Source of the DNA: Saturnia japonica
Taxonomy: Eukaryota; Arthropoda; Insecta; Lepidoptera; Saturniidae
DNA: 64,000 bases
Assembly: GCA_033032175.1 (NCBI GenBank)
Contig: CM065319.1
Span: forward strand, 16,279,018 to 16,343,017
Reading direction: 5' to 3'
Positions 11,190 through 24,309 of this stretch are shown piece after piece. The stretch's first letter is position 1; the number at the start of each line of letters is the position of its first letter. The translations under genes were made by a program, and so were the position numbers. Below the pieces are notes generated by a model. It ran no database searches, had not been told where the DNA came from, and saw nothing but the letters and a program-made list of their open reading frames with translations.

Positions 11190-11612
11190 AATCCCCCCCC
11201 CCCCGCTCCTGTTATTTTAAAGACAAAAATGCTTATTGTGGGTGCTCCTTAGAAGATAGACGTATACTCTCGCTTAATTTTTTTGTAGGTCTTTTCAATA
11301 CCTACAATTATGTACTACGTTTACTAGATATACCTCTTATGGTTTACTTAGCATAAGCCATTTAGATGTCCGACATGATTCACAAATTACCAGTTTATTT
11401 TATTTGTGCGGAACCCTAATTATTTTACTAAAATAAATGTAGCCTAATTTAATACTTATAACATCATCTATCCGCCAGTGAAAGTCCCGTCAAAATTTTA
11501 AAATAGCTTTTTTATTATAGGTACCGTATCTACTTTCTTATATATGCATTTAGTAAAAAGCTGTTATTTTGACATCACAAACAAACACTTCGAATTTATG
11601 AATTGCATAGAT
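11190..11612 (-). repeat. Helitron-like family B copy
   Basis: Reverse-orientation copy. It starts with a run of Cs (about 11196-11207) at the GC-rich end and continues through 'gcataagccatttag', 'gtgcggaaccctaatt', 'agtgaaagtcccgtcaaaa' and 'gcatttagtaaaaagctg' to the AT-rich end near 'gaattgcatagat'. The CTAG hairpin end is missing. Confidence 0.7.
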
Positions 11613-12290
11613 TCACTCCACTTGTTAATAAGAATAACCGATTTAACATCATGTAATATACAACCAACATTACATAATACCGACTGAAAATGCAAAAGTT
11701 TATACATTCTAAATTAAAAATCTTCACATGACAGCTGATAAAGACCCCGACAAAAACTGTAGGAAATGTTCACAAAAAATTGTTTTAAAATCGAATAACA
11801 ATTTACCACTTAATTTATAAATGTTGTGTAATAACAATAAAATTGTTTTGAATGTCTTATTAAAAACATGGCGATGGGATTGCGAAACCAGAATTCAATT
11901 GTGTATACATTAACGATGAGATATTATGTTTTTTTTCTTGGACATTAATATAATATAATGTTTTGTTACGTAAATACCTATATAGGTAAAACTTGAGGAG
12001 TAAAACTTTTTTTTTCCAAATCCGAGAAACTAATTACATACAAACAAGCAGTCGAGAATTACTCATAAATATTAGATAACATAATATCATCCATTGCGCC
12101 TGCAAAATCCACTATGTGCAAACGTTTCTTTCACGTCAGTTATAAAATCGTGGTCAATTTTGTAACCGATAAGTAAAAGTAAATATGCAGTAAAATACCT
12201 ACTGAATATTAGAATGATTGTAACCAAATAATCAGTTCTATAACCGACTTTAAAAAAAACACGGGTTTCTCAATTCGAATGTATATTTTT
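11613..12290. other. No feature recognised
   Basis: AT-rich. Around 12240-12280 a short piece resembling the family G end ('aaccgacttt...ttctcaattcgaatgtata') runs straight into family F copy 2. Confidence 0.45.
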
Positions 12291-12640
12291 GAAGTGAAAA
12301 CTTCTTTTAGCGCGGTACGCATATTTTTAGATGAGATAAAATCTCTGGACTCGCGACACCGTTACGAGACGCAGCTATAGTGTCTGCATATATGCATGTA
12401 CATTTAGCAGACCGCGAACGCGTCTAGATAAATAAAAAATAAAACATTTATTGCTATAAAATTTTTAACAACTGTGTTGCCTAGTGTTTAAACAACCGAT
12501 AATACAGCAATTGTTAACTCCCGATAAATAAATATATTTTTTAAATATATCTAATGTCACGATATCACAGCAACATATACTTAGAGTATTAGATGTTTAG
12601 TTTGGCGTTTCGCCGTCGGTATCAAGTTTTCACTTCTGTC
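12291..12640. repeat. Family F repeat, copy 2
   Basis: Bounded by gaagtgaaaacttcttttag on the left and aagttttcacttctgtcgg on the right, matching the ends of the copy at 8409-8850. The interior is non-coding. Confidence 0.5.
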
Positions 12641-12656
12641 GGCACTCCCGGAACGC

Positions 12657-12850
12657 AAATTTTTTTAATAGATATTCAGCCATAGCTAGCTTCTTTGTTT
12701 ATGAACTGATTTGGATGATTCGTTTTTGTTTAATAGCGAATACCTCAAGGATGGTCCCTTTTTAATTTCATTGTCATTGGACCTTCAACTTCGAAGATAC
12801 ATCAGGGAACTCTTCAAAATCATAGAAGGTGGTTCTCTTTTTTTGTTAAA
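12657..12850 (-). repeat. Dispersed repeat family G, copy 2
   Basis: Reverse complement of the family G consensus: 'tttgtttatgaactgattt', 'tttaatttcattgtcattgg' and 'gaagatacatcagggaactc'. It abuts family F copy 2. Confidence 0.75.
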
Positions 12851-13184
12851 AATTGTATGTTAATATTCTTTTAATGATGTATCAGTAAAAACTAATAATT
12901 CGTGTCGTAACGTTTTAGCTCCGACGCGCGATTACATATAAAGTAAGTAATAAAAATAATAATAAAATAACCAGACATAACTATCACGTGTTGCTTCTCA
13001 TCTTATTTACGTAGCGCAGGGAGGCTGTATATGAAAATTGATTCATTAAAAAACTCCATAAAAGATGTATCTCACATTTAAAAAAAAATCATATAACGTA
13101 TTTTGTAGGCTTAACATAAATTATATAATACTTTCACAGAATTGATTAGACAAAATGCGATTCCAACTCCAATAGTTAAACAAA
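12851..13184. other. No feature recognised
   Basis: AT-rich, non-coding in appearance. Confidence 0.4.
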
Positions 13185-13335
13185 TGCCTCAAGTCGAAGG
13201 TCCAATGGCAATGAAATTAAAATGGGACCATCCTTGAGGTATACGCTATTAAACAAAAAAGAATTATCCAAATCGTTTCATAAACAAAGAAGTTATGGGT
13301 GAACATCCATTTAAAAAAGTAAAATCTAACATTGT
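13185..13335 (+). repeat. Dispersed repeat family G, copy 3 (partial)
   Basis: Contains 'aatggcaatgaaattaaaat' and 'cataaacaaagaagttatgg', lacking the family's first 50 bp. The minus-strand ORF at 13217-13420 overlaps it and is not credible as a gene. Confidence 0.7.
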
Positions 13336-13884
13336 AACGAGATGTCGTAAATATCTCGAAATGTTGGATCCATTCTCTCACCAGCACTTTGGTGCACCAC
13401 ACAGATACATCATCCATCATTGCACATAGTGAGCCCGAGTGTCTCGCTTCACGTATACGAATACGCTATAGCGTTTTATCGGATCAGCTACCCACAGCGA
13501 CGACCGGCATTATGACATACCCCCATCCCCTTCCACGACAGTGACCGCAGTCTATAGACTCGTATTCTGTTCACAGCTGATACAATAAAGTAACCATTCG
13601 CATCAAAGATAATTTATATTTAGTCACTAGAATTAGAGCGGACATTCTACAGCCTTGTCTTAAGGAATGCGTGTTGCCGATTTATTACTCGATAACTTAG
13701 CTATACATAATAAGGCTCTTTTAATAAATAGACTAACCTTTACCGTGACTTTGGTTGCGAATTTTTTGTAATACGTCCTTCTCCAGGTCTCAAGCTATCT
13801 AAATGCCAAATTTTATTGCGATCGGTTCAGATGTTTACTCGTAAAAATGTAACAAAAAGACAAATAACAGTTTTTATTGTATAT
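13336..13884. other. No gene; weak repeat sequence
   Basis: 13700-13870 carries phrases typical of short insect repeats ('ccaaattttattgcgatcgg') that are also found in family I. Nothing else is supported. Confidence 0.35.
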
Positions 13885-14403
13885 TTAACTAGCTTTTGCC
13901 CACGACCTTGTCTGTCTGGACTTCAGAATTGGGTCTTAACTTTGCTAAAAGTATTCTGTGTTAATCCAGGTTATAAGCTATCTGTGTGTCAATCAATGTC
14001 ATCGAAATCCGTTCAGCTCTTTTTGTGTGATTGCGTAACAAATATCGAAAATCTGCCAACGGTTTTAAATACAAAGGTAAAAACATTATTGAAATCACCC
14101 CTATTGTACCGCCTTGAGGAATAATTTTACAAAAACGCTGAACACTCTTTATTTTATGACCAAAAGTATAAATATGATTTTTCTTTTCTCCATGAGAAGT
14201 GCTTTGACCTCTATAGAAACTTTCATCCTCTATTTCACCCCTTCAAGTTTTATTTTCGCGACAATATGTAACCTATGATGTCTTTCTCCAAAGTTCAATC
14301 TATCCCTATAATAAAATTCGTCAAAATGGGTTCAGCCGTTGTAGGCATGAAAACGTAACAAACTGCCACACAGAAAGATACTTTCGCATTTATAATATTA
14401 GCT
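13885..14403 (-). repeat. Dispersed repeat family I with a CTAG end
   Basis: Runs from 'actagcttttgcccacgac' to 'gatactttcgcatttataat'. A second, partial copy in opposite orientation begins at 24312 ('attataaatgcgaaagtagc'). The ends resemble those of family B, with a GC-rich stretch next to CTAG. The 102-codon ORF at 13816-14124 overlaps the repeat and is not credible as a gene. Confidence 0.55.
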
Positions 14404-14810
14404 CGCATTTATGCATAAAAGAGAACTCTGTCACGGCTAACTTGCCTTAACTTATGTACCCATTGAGTGTATATTGTAAAGTTATTATATCTTGACTCCA
14501 ATTACACTTGTTGACAGTACAAAATAAAGCCAATAAATAATATTATTGGGCTCATCCAAAAAATATAGATCCCATACATCGTTTGAAGACCGCAAATGTC
14601 CGGAAAGTAACTCACTATCCACAAGTTTTATTTAGAATTTATACAATCTACAAGATTTAAAAGAGGTGTGAACGAGGTAAATGTTGACAAGGTATATATA
14701 AAAAAGAATAATTTTGAAAATTTGACAGATTTTCCATACACTGTCCCGTCAAAATGTCAAAAATAATCCCTAAATAAAGTTATCTCTCTATTGAAAAATA
14801 AAGCCCTTAA

Positions 14811-14928
14811 AGCCCTAAGAAGGCACCTATGAATGTCAAAACTCTACTAAGTATCTACTACATGCATTCGGAAAACATCCCAGTTATCGAGATGAACCGA
14901 AAATAAACTTTATCTCGTACTTATATCA
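14811..14928 (+). repeat. Dispersed repeat family C, copy 1
   Basis: 'ccctaagaaggcacctatga' followed by 'ggaaaacatcccagttatcg'. Related copies are at 16604, 33190 and 63690. Non-coding. Confidence 0.6.
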
Positions 14929-14933
14929 ACTAG

Positions 14934-15215
14934 TGATCGCCCTAAGCTCGAAATTCGACCTGAGACTTTTTTACCATAGGATATTTTCTGTTTGACATTT
15001 ATTTGGGGGGTTTAAGTTCAATTGCACTGGTCGTGTTAGGATTGCCAGTATTTTTTTTTTAAATTTAATATGTTAGTAACAGATATTATAGATAAATATT
15101 AGCTTTCTGTACTCCTTCTCCATGTAAACTTTAACCATGCCAAATCTCACAGTCTTCCGTGCACGCAATATGCTTAAAAAGGTACCGAAAGCTTTTGCTT
15201 CACGTATTAATGATT
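14934..15215 (+). repeat. Dispersed repeat family J, copy 1
   Basis: Shares 'gctcgaaattcgacctgaga', 'ctccatgtaaactttaacc' and 'atgccaaatctcacagtctt' with a second copy at 27396-27760, in the same orientation. Class unknown; non-coding. Confidence 0.65.
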
Positions 15216-15250
15216 ATTATTATATATTTTTACTGTGTAAAAATGTTTAG

Positions 15251-15514
15251 ATAACATAACATACCATCACGCCTGTATTCCCTGAAGGGTTAGGAAGAGG
15301 TGTACATTTGTATACCCACAGTTCGCCGTGTTTGTTATTAGGTCTCATGTAATAGGGAGCGAGCCTATTGCCATTAATCGGGCATAAAGCCAAACTCCGA
15401 GCTGCCACTGAGAATTTCACAGAAAAATCCTATTACACTTTGCTCGTCCTGGGAATCGAACCTAGGACTTCGAGCACAGCAGTCGCGTTTACAACCACTA
15501 GGCTAATGAGGCAT
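15251..15514 (-). mobile_element. tRNA-derived SINE, copy 2
   Basis: Inverted copy of the SINE at 1888-2148. The B-box-like ggaatcgaacc (minus-strand sense ggttcgattcc) is at about 15452-15462 and the A-box-like end 'ggctaatgaggc' at 15501-15512. The copies diverge by point changes and small indels, which suggests they are not very recent. The 75-codon ORF at 15368-15595 overlaps it and is rejected. Confidence 0.8.
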
Positions 15515-15548
15515 ATGTTTACAGTTATGTCATTAATTATATTATTTT

Positions 15549-15642
15549 ATTGGATACACGGAGAGAGAGTCACTTCCGGACATCAATATCATTGACGTAA
15601 TGATCCACTCTTTAATAACCTTTTGAAAGTAAATCCTGCTAT
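15549..15642 (-). mobile_element. CR1-like LINE, 3' tail fragment
   Basis: 'tggatacacggagagagagt' and 'taatgatccactctttaata' match the 3' ends of the longer copies at 18111-18480 and 34255-34876. It is truncated after about 95 bp and meets the family B copy that follows. Confidence 0.7.
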
Positions 15643-16168
15643 AAATATATACAATTAATAAAATTGAAGTGTCTGTTTGTAATGTCAAAATAACAGCTTT
15701 TACTAAATGGATATGAAAATATATACGATACCTATAACAAAACAGTCATTTTTAAAATTTTTGTCTGTCTGTCTGTTTGTTTGTTCCGGTTAATCTCCGA
15801 AACGGTTGGACCTATTTTGACGGGTCTTTCACTGGTAGATAGCTGAATTTATAGGGAGTAACTTAGGCTACTTTTATTTTAGAGAAAGATTTAGGGTTCC
15901 ACGCAAATAAAGAAAACTGGTCATGGTGAATCAATTCGGGCGCTCAAATAGCTTATGCTGAGTAAACCATAAGAGATATAGCAATTTAATATACTACACA
16001 ATTGTGGATATTAAAAAGACCTACAAAAAGTCAGCGATAGCATAAGGATCACCGACAATAAGCATTTTTGTCTTTGAAATAATCTAGTACGGGGGTAATA
16101 CGATTCGCGGGTGTGCCCGATCGACTGCATTCTGTAGACCACGCGAGCGGAGCCGCGGGTACAGCTAG
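15643..16168 (+). repeat. Helitron-like family B copy, near full length
   Basis: From 'tatacaattaataaaattg' to 'gcgagcggagccgcgggtac' ending agctag, followed by T. About 525 bp, non-coding. The GC-rich end can form a short hairpin (CGCG..CGCG) just before CTAG, as Helitron 3' ends do. See the separate finding. Confidence 0.75.
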
Positions 16169-16603
16169 TGTCATAAAAGTTTTCCAAGATAAGTTTAAGT
16201 TCCCTATCAAAACGATATTATCCCGTCGTTCCTAAAGATGATGTGATTCTGCATTGGCACTGAAGCAGATTAAAGCAGCAGTAATGCAAGTAGCCGACGC
16301 GACGGCCTCGGTTGTGGCAAACACAACAATAGTAATGAGTTGCGTGTTGCGTTCGAGCGCGCAACTCGCGAGATAGTGATGCGTGTTACGTTACGACACC
16401 CGCATGCGCCCGCGCAACTTGCATTGCGCAACCGATAGACACACATTATTGAAGTATCATATCGGTGTCCATTCACCGTTTGTTTACTCTCATAAATTCA
16501 CCTTGATTAAGTCTAAACGGCAGATCAGATACATCTTCATCGCACTGCTGAATCTAATACGCAATCAAAAAATTTTATTTAGCCTTCAATTTGTAATGAG
16601 GCA

Positions 16604-16712
16604 CAGCCCCTAAGCAGGCACTTGTAAACATCAAAGCACTACCATTGGTTTGGAAAATATACCAAACATCGGGAAGAGCCGACAAATAACTCGAATCGGG
16701 CTTATCTTTCTT
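16604..16712 (+). repeat. Dispersed repeat family C, copy 2
   Basis: 'cagcccctaagcaggcactt' then 'accattggtttggaaaatat' and 'gagccgacaaataactcga'. Matches the copies at 14811 and 33190. The CpG-rich sequence before it (16280-16440) holds no clear exon. Confidence 0.6.
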
Positions 16713-16771
16713 TTTTATCTATTTTCAAACTGTACAAATAATAGTTATTTACAGTTGTTATAGTCGTACAA

Positions 16772-16787
16772 GATCGCGCGCGCGATC
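16772..16787. repeat. 16-bp perfect palindrome of alternating CG
   Basis: gatcgcgcgcgcgatc is a perfect 16-bp palindrome with an alternating purine-pyrimidine core. It lies in a short CpG-rich patch (16770-16880). No function can be assigned. Confidence 0.7.
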
Positions 16788-16982
16788 GTCCATGTTTCTG
16801 ACTGACGATAACGGGAACGGATAATGTAGCGGGGAAGGGAGGGAAGCGCGTGCAATTGCGTGACGTAGACTCGCAATCTTAGTACACCAAAGTAAACAGT
16901 ATCACGTCTTCATATAAACGGCCTAAAAGAAATCTAGGTAAACTTTACTACACAATAGTCGCGAGTACTCAATTTATAACTA

Positions 16983-17645
16983 AACAGCTGTGCACCGCGG
17001 TTTCACCCGCGTATAGTTTAAAATAAATCACTAACTGATAATATATTTAGTGACATTTTCTTGTGGTATATTAGAATATATAGGTATTTACCGCAACTTA
17101 TTCTACCGAGCCAAGTCTTCAGTTACTTTAATTTTAATTTATCTCCTAAAGTATGCGCCCAAATAACATGATATAAAGGGCAAAGTTTAACGTCATGAAA
17201 TTATCTTAATGATGAAGGAACTTTGAAGGGTTAATATGCTATGCCTAATAATAATTCACATAAATCACTTTTTAATTTTCAATAATTTATCGTCACAAAA
17301 TGACTGATTGTGACTAATATATAAGAGATTCGCATATGACATTGCGGACTTATTTTTAGATATACTAAGGACCAAATTTTTGTAAAACATTGTATTAACG
17401 TAGCATTAACCATTACGCCAGCGCACGTGGATAAAGCAGTTTGGGAGCGCTTTGTCTTCCAAATAACTTAACAAAAATCAATATTTAAGGCTAGCTGAGA
17501 GGTGAAGTTAAATGTTAGGCAGTCTACTGTTCGTCGTGAATCTGACTACAATATACAAAAAAAAATTTTTTGAATCCAACTGGTAGTTTCAGAGATAAGC
17601 GGGTTTAAAAAAAAATCTCTTCCGTTTTATTACATTATAAAGTAT
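16983..17645 (+). repeat. Dispersed repeat family H, copy 1 (about 660 bp)
   Basis: Runs from 'caccgcggtttcacccgcg' to 'cttccgttttattacattat'. It is collinear with 41208-41845 in the same orientation. Landmarks are 'tactaaggacc', 'attacgccagcgcacg' and 'ctggtagtttcagagataag'. No open frame. The GC-rich first end can form a short hairpin. Confidence 0.75.
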
Positions 17646-18110
17646 AGATGACAAATAATTCTATTACCTATTTCCTAGAATTTAAAATTGTTTTTGATTT
17701 ATTAATCTTTAAGTAAAACATTTTTTTTAAGTAAACTAAAAGCTAAGTAAAAATAATTTATATTAATATGTATAGCATTATTCAATACGTAAGTAGATAA
17801 CCCAAGAAACATAGTCAGAGGGCAGCCCTAGTTAGCGGCTGCAGGTAATTATTTCAGAAACACTGCCGTGATAACAGTTTAATTCATGTGTAGTGTAGTG
17901 GCGTGCTACCTCGTCCCCGCCGACGTCTAAAACATAGGACGGTCATACACGAACTTGTACAACTATAATAATCATATTAATTAATGCAAACGATGGTCAT
18001 ACATAATGTAGTTTATAATATTTAGTTTTCTATGTACCTTATGAAGTCTATTATATCAGTCTCGCAATATCTTACATTGTTTTATTACGTTAAACATTTT
18101 AAATAATTTA
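17646..18110. other. No feature recognised
   Basis: AT-rich, no coding signal. Confidence 0.4.
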
Positions 18111-18480
18111 GTGGATGCACCGAGAGAGAGAGAGTCACTTTCAGACATCACTAGAACAGCAATGTCCTGATTAAGTTATTTTATACATATCCAGAGAATC
18201 AAAAGTCGCTGTAGCTGAAATCGGCCAGGATGACACATAATTCACATAATGATCCACCCCTTTAATAATCTCTTGGCATTATAAAACCGGCTTGACATGG
18301 TTCCAGAACTTATTGTCCAGCAAAACAGTTATATGCTTCGGGATCTTATCTTATTATAGAACCTGAGACTATTACTTAGAAAACTTTTACTGGTCTTACT
18401 AAGTCTAAAACACGGTACGACTAAATTATGTCTATTTGTTGTATTAAACTGTGCTGCTATTTAACATAACCGAAAAGAAC
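18111..18480 (-). mobile_element. CR1-like LINE, 3' end fragment
   Basis: Collinear with 34258-34500 on the minus strand: 'tggatgcaccgagagagag', 'aatgatccacccctttaata', 'cttactaagtctaaaacac'. It covers the 3' untranslated end and about the last 60 codons of the reverse transcriptase, broken by stops. An extra stretch of about 60 bp near 18185-18245 separates the two halves. Confidence 0.7.
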
Positions 18481-20419
18481 GTCAATTGATCCTATAAAGT
18501 GTCACTGTGACCATAGTGCTTGAAGGTCAGTGTCAGAAAGACGGTTAAAAAAGTACAGAACTATTGCTGCATGTTACATGATTTTCGTTTATTGAACAAA
18601 AATTAATAGCTGTCATAAGAGCGTTGCTCTCAAGACCACATGCCGCCGTAAGCAAACGAACCACGAAAAATAAAACTTAATTTAAAAATACCAGCGGAAG
18701 ATCAGTGAATTCTAAAAGCATTGCATCAGTAAGGAGAGTATAATTGAATGATAACAAAATGAGAACAAAGGAGCGGCTTAGTTGAGTGTCAGGCGCGACC
18801 ACGTTCATAAAAGCTAATAACCGTTCCGGCTGGACGCCTCCACGGTTCAAGGTTAGACTAATTGGATTTCCCGATTTACTATCACTGTACAAGTTGGGTC
18901 AATGTTTGATATTTCTAATAGAGTCACTCAGCGAATAACTGAATCAAAGGTGTAAAACCCGAGGTGGGAATAATCAAATCTTTAAAACAAAATTATCGCT
19001 TCTCGTGTATTAGAATGATATTTGTATAGAAATATTCAAAACAGTAAGTAAGACCATTGGTCGGTCTGCCGCTGGACGACCCAGATATGATTTCGTTTTT
19101 AACTTGACCTTTCAACCTTTTAACGTTAAGTAATGACGAGGTGAGTTAAAACGAATGACGTAACTAACACAAGGACATAAAATTCAGTTTAGATTTAGTA
19201 AGCCCAATACATATTGTATAGAAAAGCATTATTTCATTTTTTACAGGCCCAATGAATTACAATAAATCCCAGTGATAATAAAATCTATAATCGTATGCGC
19301 TTACCTAGTAAAAATCAATTTATTCATCGTTTGAATATGCCCGTACATTTAGTATTGCACATTGGAAAAACGATCAAAACGTAGCGGATTCCAGAACAAA
19401 TGTGACTTTCACTATGATAATGAATGAAAAACGAGAAATCCAAATGATGTTTTTTTTAATCTTCAATTTTGTTTGTCAATCAACAACTTAACATAAGGAT
19501 ATCTGTGACCTTGACACAGCACGTCTGCTTGCGCAACAGAGAACAACCATCGCGGGTGGGGTCAACGAACCCGGCCCAAATGTTGCAACATCAACACCAA
19601 CCAAAGAAGCGCTGCCGCGTAATTGCCTTGTGGCCGTATCAATACTGTTACTATGCGTTAATGACATAGTTTCCGTGACATAAATTCTACGGACATCTGC
19701 CGTTTATAATTTGCGCTACAACAGTCATATCAAGTTATTAAACCCATTACATTCCTTTATTGACATAGAGATAAAAATGAGTAGTAATAATAAAGTTTCT
19801 ATCAGTAGAGCTGCTAGAGAAAGTATGTTCAGAAATCCTGATCGAAAAAAGCCTATGTTTCTATAGGCAGTAATTTTGATCGATACATGGCTCTTCAAAA
19901 TTAATAAATATAATATAAATAATGAAAAATATGATAATCTACCGATTGTATTAAACAATCGAGTTCAAGCAGGTCAAAGACATCAAGCACTTGTTCAAAA
20001 ACAGTGACTCACACAAATCGCAACGGTTTCCCATATTATATTAGGCTGAAATATTTCCAGAAGCGTAGAAAATGAATACCTACAATATACCAGTCATCGA
20101 TTGCACGGTGTTATCTACAGTTTTGTATACACCGAGGAAGATTGATGAACCGATAGTGTATTTAATCTGGCGTGTTTGGGAATCTTTTCGATGCTATGAC
20201 GTCTGGACATCTAATGCAGCTTCTACAATGTTCTACTCGTTGTGAGCATTTTACTTTAGATCTAGGCGTATGAGATAATCCACTGTTATAAAATAACAAC
20301 TGTTCCTAATTTATTAATATTTTTTTAATAAGCATATTCCAATTTAATCGATAATCGTTGATGCTAGTTTTATACGTATGACGCATTGAAATACGATTAT
20401 TAAGTTGTTATAATATTAA
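18481..20419. other. No gene recognised
   Basis: 18600-18890 and 19490-19690 are richer in GC than their surroundings, and open frames of 66-71 codons cross them (minus 18677-18892, plus 19469-19669), without a motif or paired splice sites. A 57-codon frame at 20072-20245 has a reasonable start context but no recognised homology. None of these is strong enough to call. Confidence 0.35.
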
Positions 20420-20534
20420 GGGCAACTTACACAAAAAAAAAAAAACAGATTTAGCTTAAATTCATTTTAGTTGTGTCAAAATGTATGCAACTGTAAATCT
20501 TAAATCTGATTTCAGGATTTGGTTCAAGGTGCCC
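20420..20534. mobile_element. 115-bp MITE with TAA target duplication
   Basis: Ends gggcaacttac and gttcaaggtgccc are imperfect inverted repeats, flanked by TAA on each side (20417-20419 and 20535-20537). The interior is itself partly self-complementary (cagatttag...ctaaatctg-like arms). The 3-bp TAA duplication fits a PIF/Harbinger-type MITE. Confidence 0.5.
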
Positions 20535-20537
20535 TAA

Positions 20538-23500
20538 ATATTGTTTAATCACGTCCAAATAAATTAAGCACCGTATGGCAGAAACCTGTCTCTATGTATC
20601 TAATAGTTAGACAGCTAGTTCTGCAATCGTCCTTATGAGATCATATCAGCTAATTACATCATTCTAAACCATCCATCACAAGCATATTGAGAACAAAGGT
20701 GCCTGAAGATAATAATTTACTTCAGCTTCATTCCAATATTTAAGAATTACGATGTTAATATAAATAGGGAGTACTTGTGTATAAGTGTTAAAAAAACTAT
20801 ATTCCCAACTCCTTGCCAGTTCTCTTCACGGAAGGGTAATGTTCCGAATATATGGTTGATTTTGTTTTTTTGTGTGCTTTACTTAGGACCCATTTTAAAT
20901 ATTTAAACAATTTGTGAATAGAGTGAAATTGTTTCAAGGAATAAATAAGTTCAATGTGTTCCTGATAAGAAACACTGAGTGTGCCATTTTAATTTCCCAT
21001 TGGTATCTCGAAGGACCAACGATAGCTCAGAAAACATAACAAACAGATTGCGTCATTGGTGATACTAGACAATCATATACCTACTCATTTATTTCGAACA
21101 GTTTCCTTTTATTTATTTCATCAACCAGTCAAAGTTTACGTTGTCTTATATATAATTTCTCTCGTATTATACCTATAAATTACCTGTGAAAATAAATTAA
21201 TAGAGGAACGCACACATGAGTATAATGAAGTGGAGTGCTTTACTTAATAATATAAAAATAGAAACTTTATTTAAAAATAGATAGAAACGAATGTTTTGAA
21301 TTTTAAAAACATAGCTGTTGCTGTGAAGTACTTATGGTAATGAAATAACAGCTGAGAGTAATTGACTGCAGCAAATCTTGTGTAATTCGACCCGTGACGC
21401 GATTTATTTATTTGGTTTGACAACAGTCATTCATTAAAGATACATAAATAATAGTCAATAAGTAGTAAGATTAAAGAATAACTAATTACAGCCAATCACA
21501 GCTTACATGAAATCAATAAATTAATGGTTATAATAAGAATTCAATTTATCTACCTAGAAAATTATTGTTAAATTATTACTTAATATATCATAATAAAGAA
21601 CCATAATAAATTCTTAAAATAAAACTATTATTAATGAATGAAAATAAGATTTAAGATTAAAATAAGTTAAACTATATACATAGTTAAAATAAAATTGAAA
21701 TTTTTGGATAAAAAAACACTAAATTAAATATTATTTTTTTATAAATCCAGCTCTCAGTGACAGACTAAGAGAATAGATTACTGCAACAATATCTTTGATT
21801 TATTACATGAACTTTACATGTATAAAACGAAAGAAACTTTAGCAGTATTCTCTGTTACCCATCGACTGTACAATGGTAACGCAAGCTTGGTAGTATTTTG
21901 ATAAAAGAACCATTATTCACTATACCAAATTTGTTATCTCACTATGTTAATGATTTACCTCAGCATTAAAAAAATATTCTGCAAAGAAGAACTGTAATTA
22001 TTTTAAAACTGCAACTGTCCCAAGTTATTCTAATTCCTTGAGTTGTAATGTTTCCATTTATATATATATTACATTATGCATTCCACTTCAACCTTAAACC
22101 GAACAAAACCGCAAATGCAGAAGCATCAGATGTTCATAGCATAGGGGCCGTGAACGCGAAAAGGTGCGTCTGTTCAAGTGTGCAAACGGGCCACCGGGTT
22201 ACCGACTCGGTTGCCACTAGAATGCGTACCGCTTAGTACTGCATAATGCGTCGACACGCTAAGTCTAGACTTGTGTGAAACTTGTGACACACATAACTCT
22301 GCATAATAATTAGCTGATATTGAAAATCATTACTTCGCTACGTGCTAAATATCTTAGTAATGACTTGTTATATTAATCCATCTCGTACATATCTAACTGT
22401 AGCTTATTATTTAGATCTCACTTACTTGGTGCAGTCGTTAAAACCTTTGTCTACCGCGCAGAAATTTCGGTATAAATCTCTACTTAGGGTCAAGTACACT
22501 TTTTACGTTCTATACAAATATAGTACGGCCGATAGTGTTAAATCTACTAATCATAGACACATGTTATCTAGAATAGATATTTTTACATTACGTGTACCAG
22601 ATTGCATTTGCAGTTTTACTTTGCGGTTGTCGCCTAGTGACATGCCAGCCTAGAATGCGTAATGGACCTATATAGGGGCCACTTTACACTTCTGAGAAAC
22701 GCACGACACACATTCGTTTACGGACGAAACGGGGTAATAAATAACTATTGAGAATGATAAATAATTAATCGATAACCGCTCAAAACCCTTGCGCTGAGCT
22801 TTCTACTATCCAATAATATACAGCATACTCCGCGAGTTCATCTACTCTTGCAACAGTGAAGACCATGATCTTGATGGAATATATGTTGTACTCGACAAGT
22901 TAAAAAAACAGGCTGGTAACTTCGTTTAATTTAATTAAGGTAAACAAAATAAGAACAGGCTCAAGAAATTAATCGTCGGAATGTTCACACGCCTACAGAG
23001 AAGCAAAGATGACGCCGTTCTACGTCACACGACCCTACATGCCATACCGCCCTTATTTTCACCGCTTTATGTCATAATAGGTGCCACCTATGTCAGCTCT
23101 TGAGAACTTAATGCTATTACACCTCTCTCTCGTCATTAACCTATAATCACCACAACATTAACAATAAACGAACAATTTGCCAACTCTATTGATTCATATT
23201 TCTACATTAAATAAAAAAAAACGAACTATCTATATCGAACGAATAGAAAAAAGCTATGTAAATCTGTAAAATTTTCTATCGAGCCTTGTACGGTGCCGAA
23301 ACAAGTTTTCACATTTCATTTTATTTTTCCTTCCATAAACAAAGTTGCAAATGGCGAGTCATTTTTTATCGATCTGATTTCCAGTCGTAATTATCAGTGA
23401 CTTCTATATTGCACAATACGCGTTGTTCCGCACCGTAAAAGAGGGCACCGAGTTACTCACAATTTTCTGAAACACATAGTCAGTCACTTGCACGTATGCT

Positions 23501-24309
23501 ACAAGAAATATTCTTGATGTTAATGACATTGAAAATGTAATGAAAAATATTCAGAAATTATGATCAGTTATAAATCATTACAGTGATTCCTAAGTAAGTT
23601 CTTCAGAAAATGAATCCTTGAAAGTCACCAAGGCTTTCGCGAATTATTTAAGCTACTAAATAATATTACTGTTATAAACTATATATTTTTAAATCTTGTT
23701 TTAAATTGCACTTCCGTATACATTTGTTAGTATTCCGATCAATCAAAAATTTTACACCCGCTTTGCTATCCCTGACAAAATATCTATACATCTATACATA
23801 TAATAAAAACGTAACTGATAGATGTCTGTACATAGGAGATATATTAGAAAACTATTATTAGGGGTCTTTATCAACGCACTAGAACCCAAAACAATGATTG
23901 TTAGAATTTTTGTCGGTTTGTCTGTTTGTTTGTTTGCCAATGTGTGTTCGCGCTAATCTCAGAAACGGCTTAACCGATTTGGAAACTGTTTTCACTAATA
24001 TATTGTGGTAAGGTTCATTTAACATTTAATGTTTGTTTTATTTCAATAAGTTGATAAATAAAAAGGTTACAGCAATTAAAAAAAACTCTATTATAGAAAA
24101 CAAAAAGGACAACACAACAATCAATCTTTTGTTATTTTTATCATGCTAAAGTATCAGTTAAAGAAAAACAAAGAAAGGTATAGAGAGAGAATTCATTTCA
24201 AAAATTTATTAATATAAACTGTTGTCGTTATTCTGCTGCTGGGTAATTTACTGTTAAGAACCGTATTTTAATTGGTAAATGACACCATAATGAAATGGAT
24301 AATACAAGC
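20538..24309. other. Long non-coding stretch
   Basis: Mostly AT-rich. 22130-22260 is CpG-rich, and a 103-codon frame at 22342-22653 shows no domain. 23790-24010 contains a generic insect repeat phrase ('atctcagaaacggcttaacc'). 22990-23110 is a small GC-rich patch with two open frames and no recognisable product. Confidence 0.35.

Noticed and set aside
13816..14124. 102-codon plus-strand frame
   Set aside because: Lies across dispersed repeat family I.
22342..22653. 103-codon plus-strand frame
   Set aside because: No motif, AT-driven composition, no supporting exon signals.
22990..23110. Short peptide-like frame (MTPFYVTRPYMPYRPYFHRF)
   Set aside because: No signal peptide or cleavage sites, and another frame is open too; probably chance.
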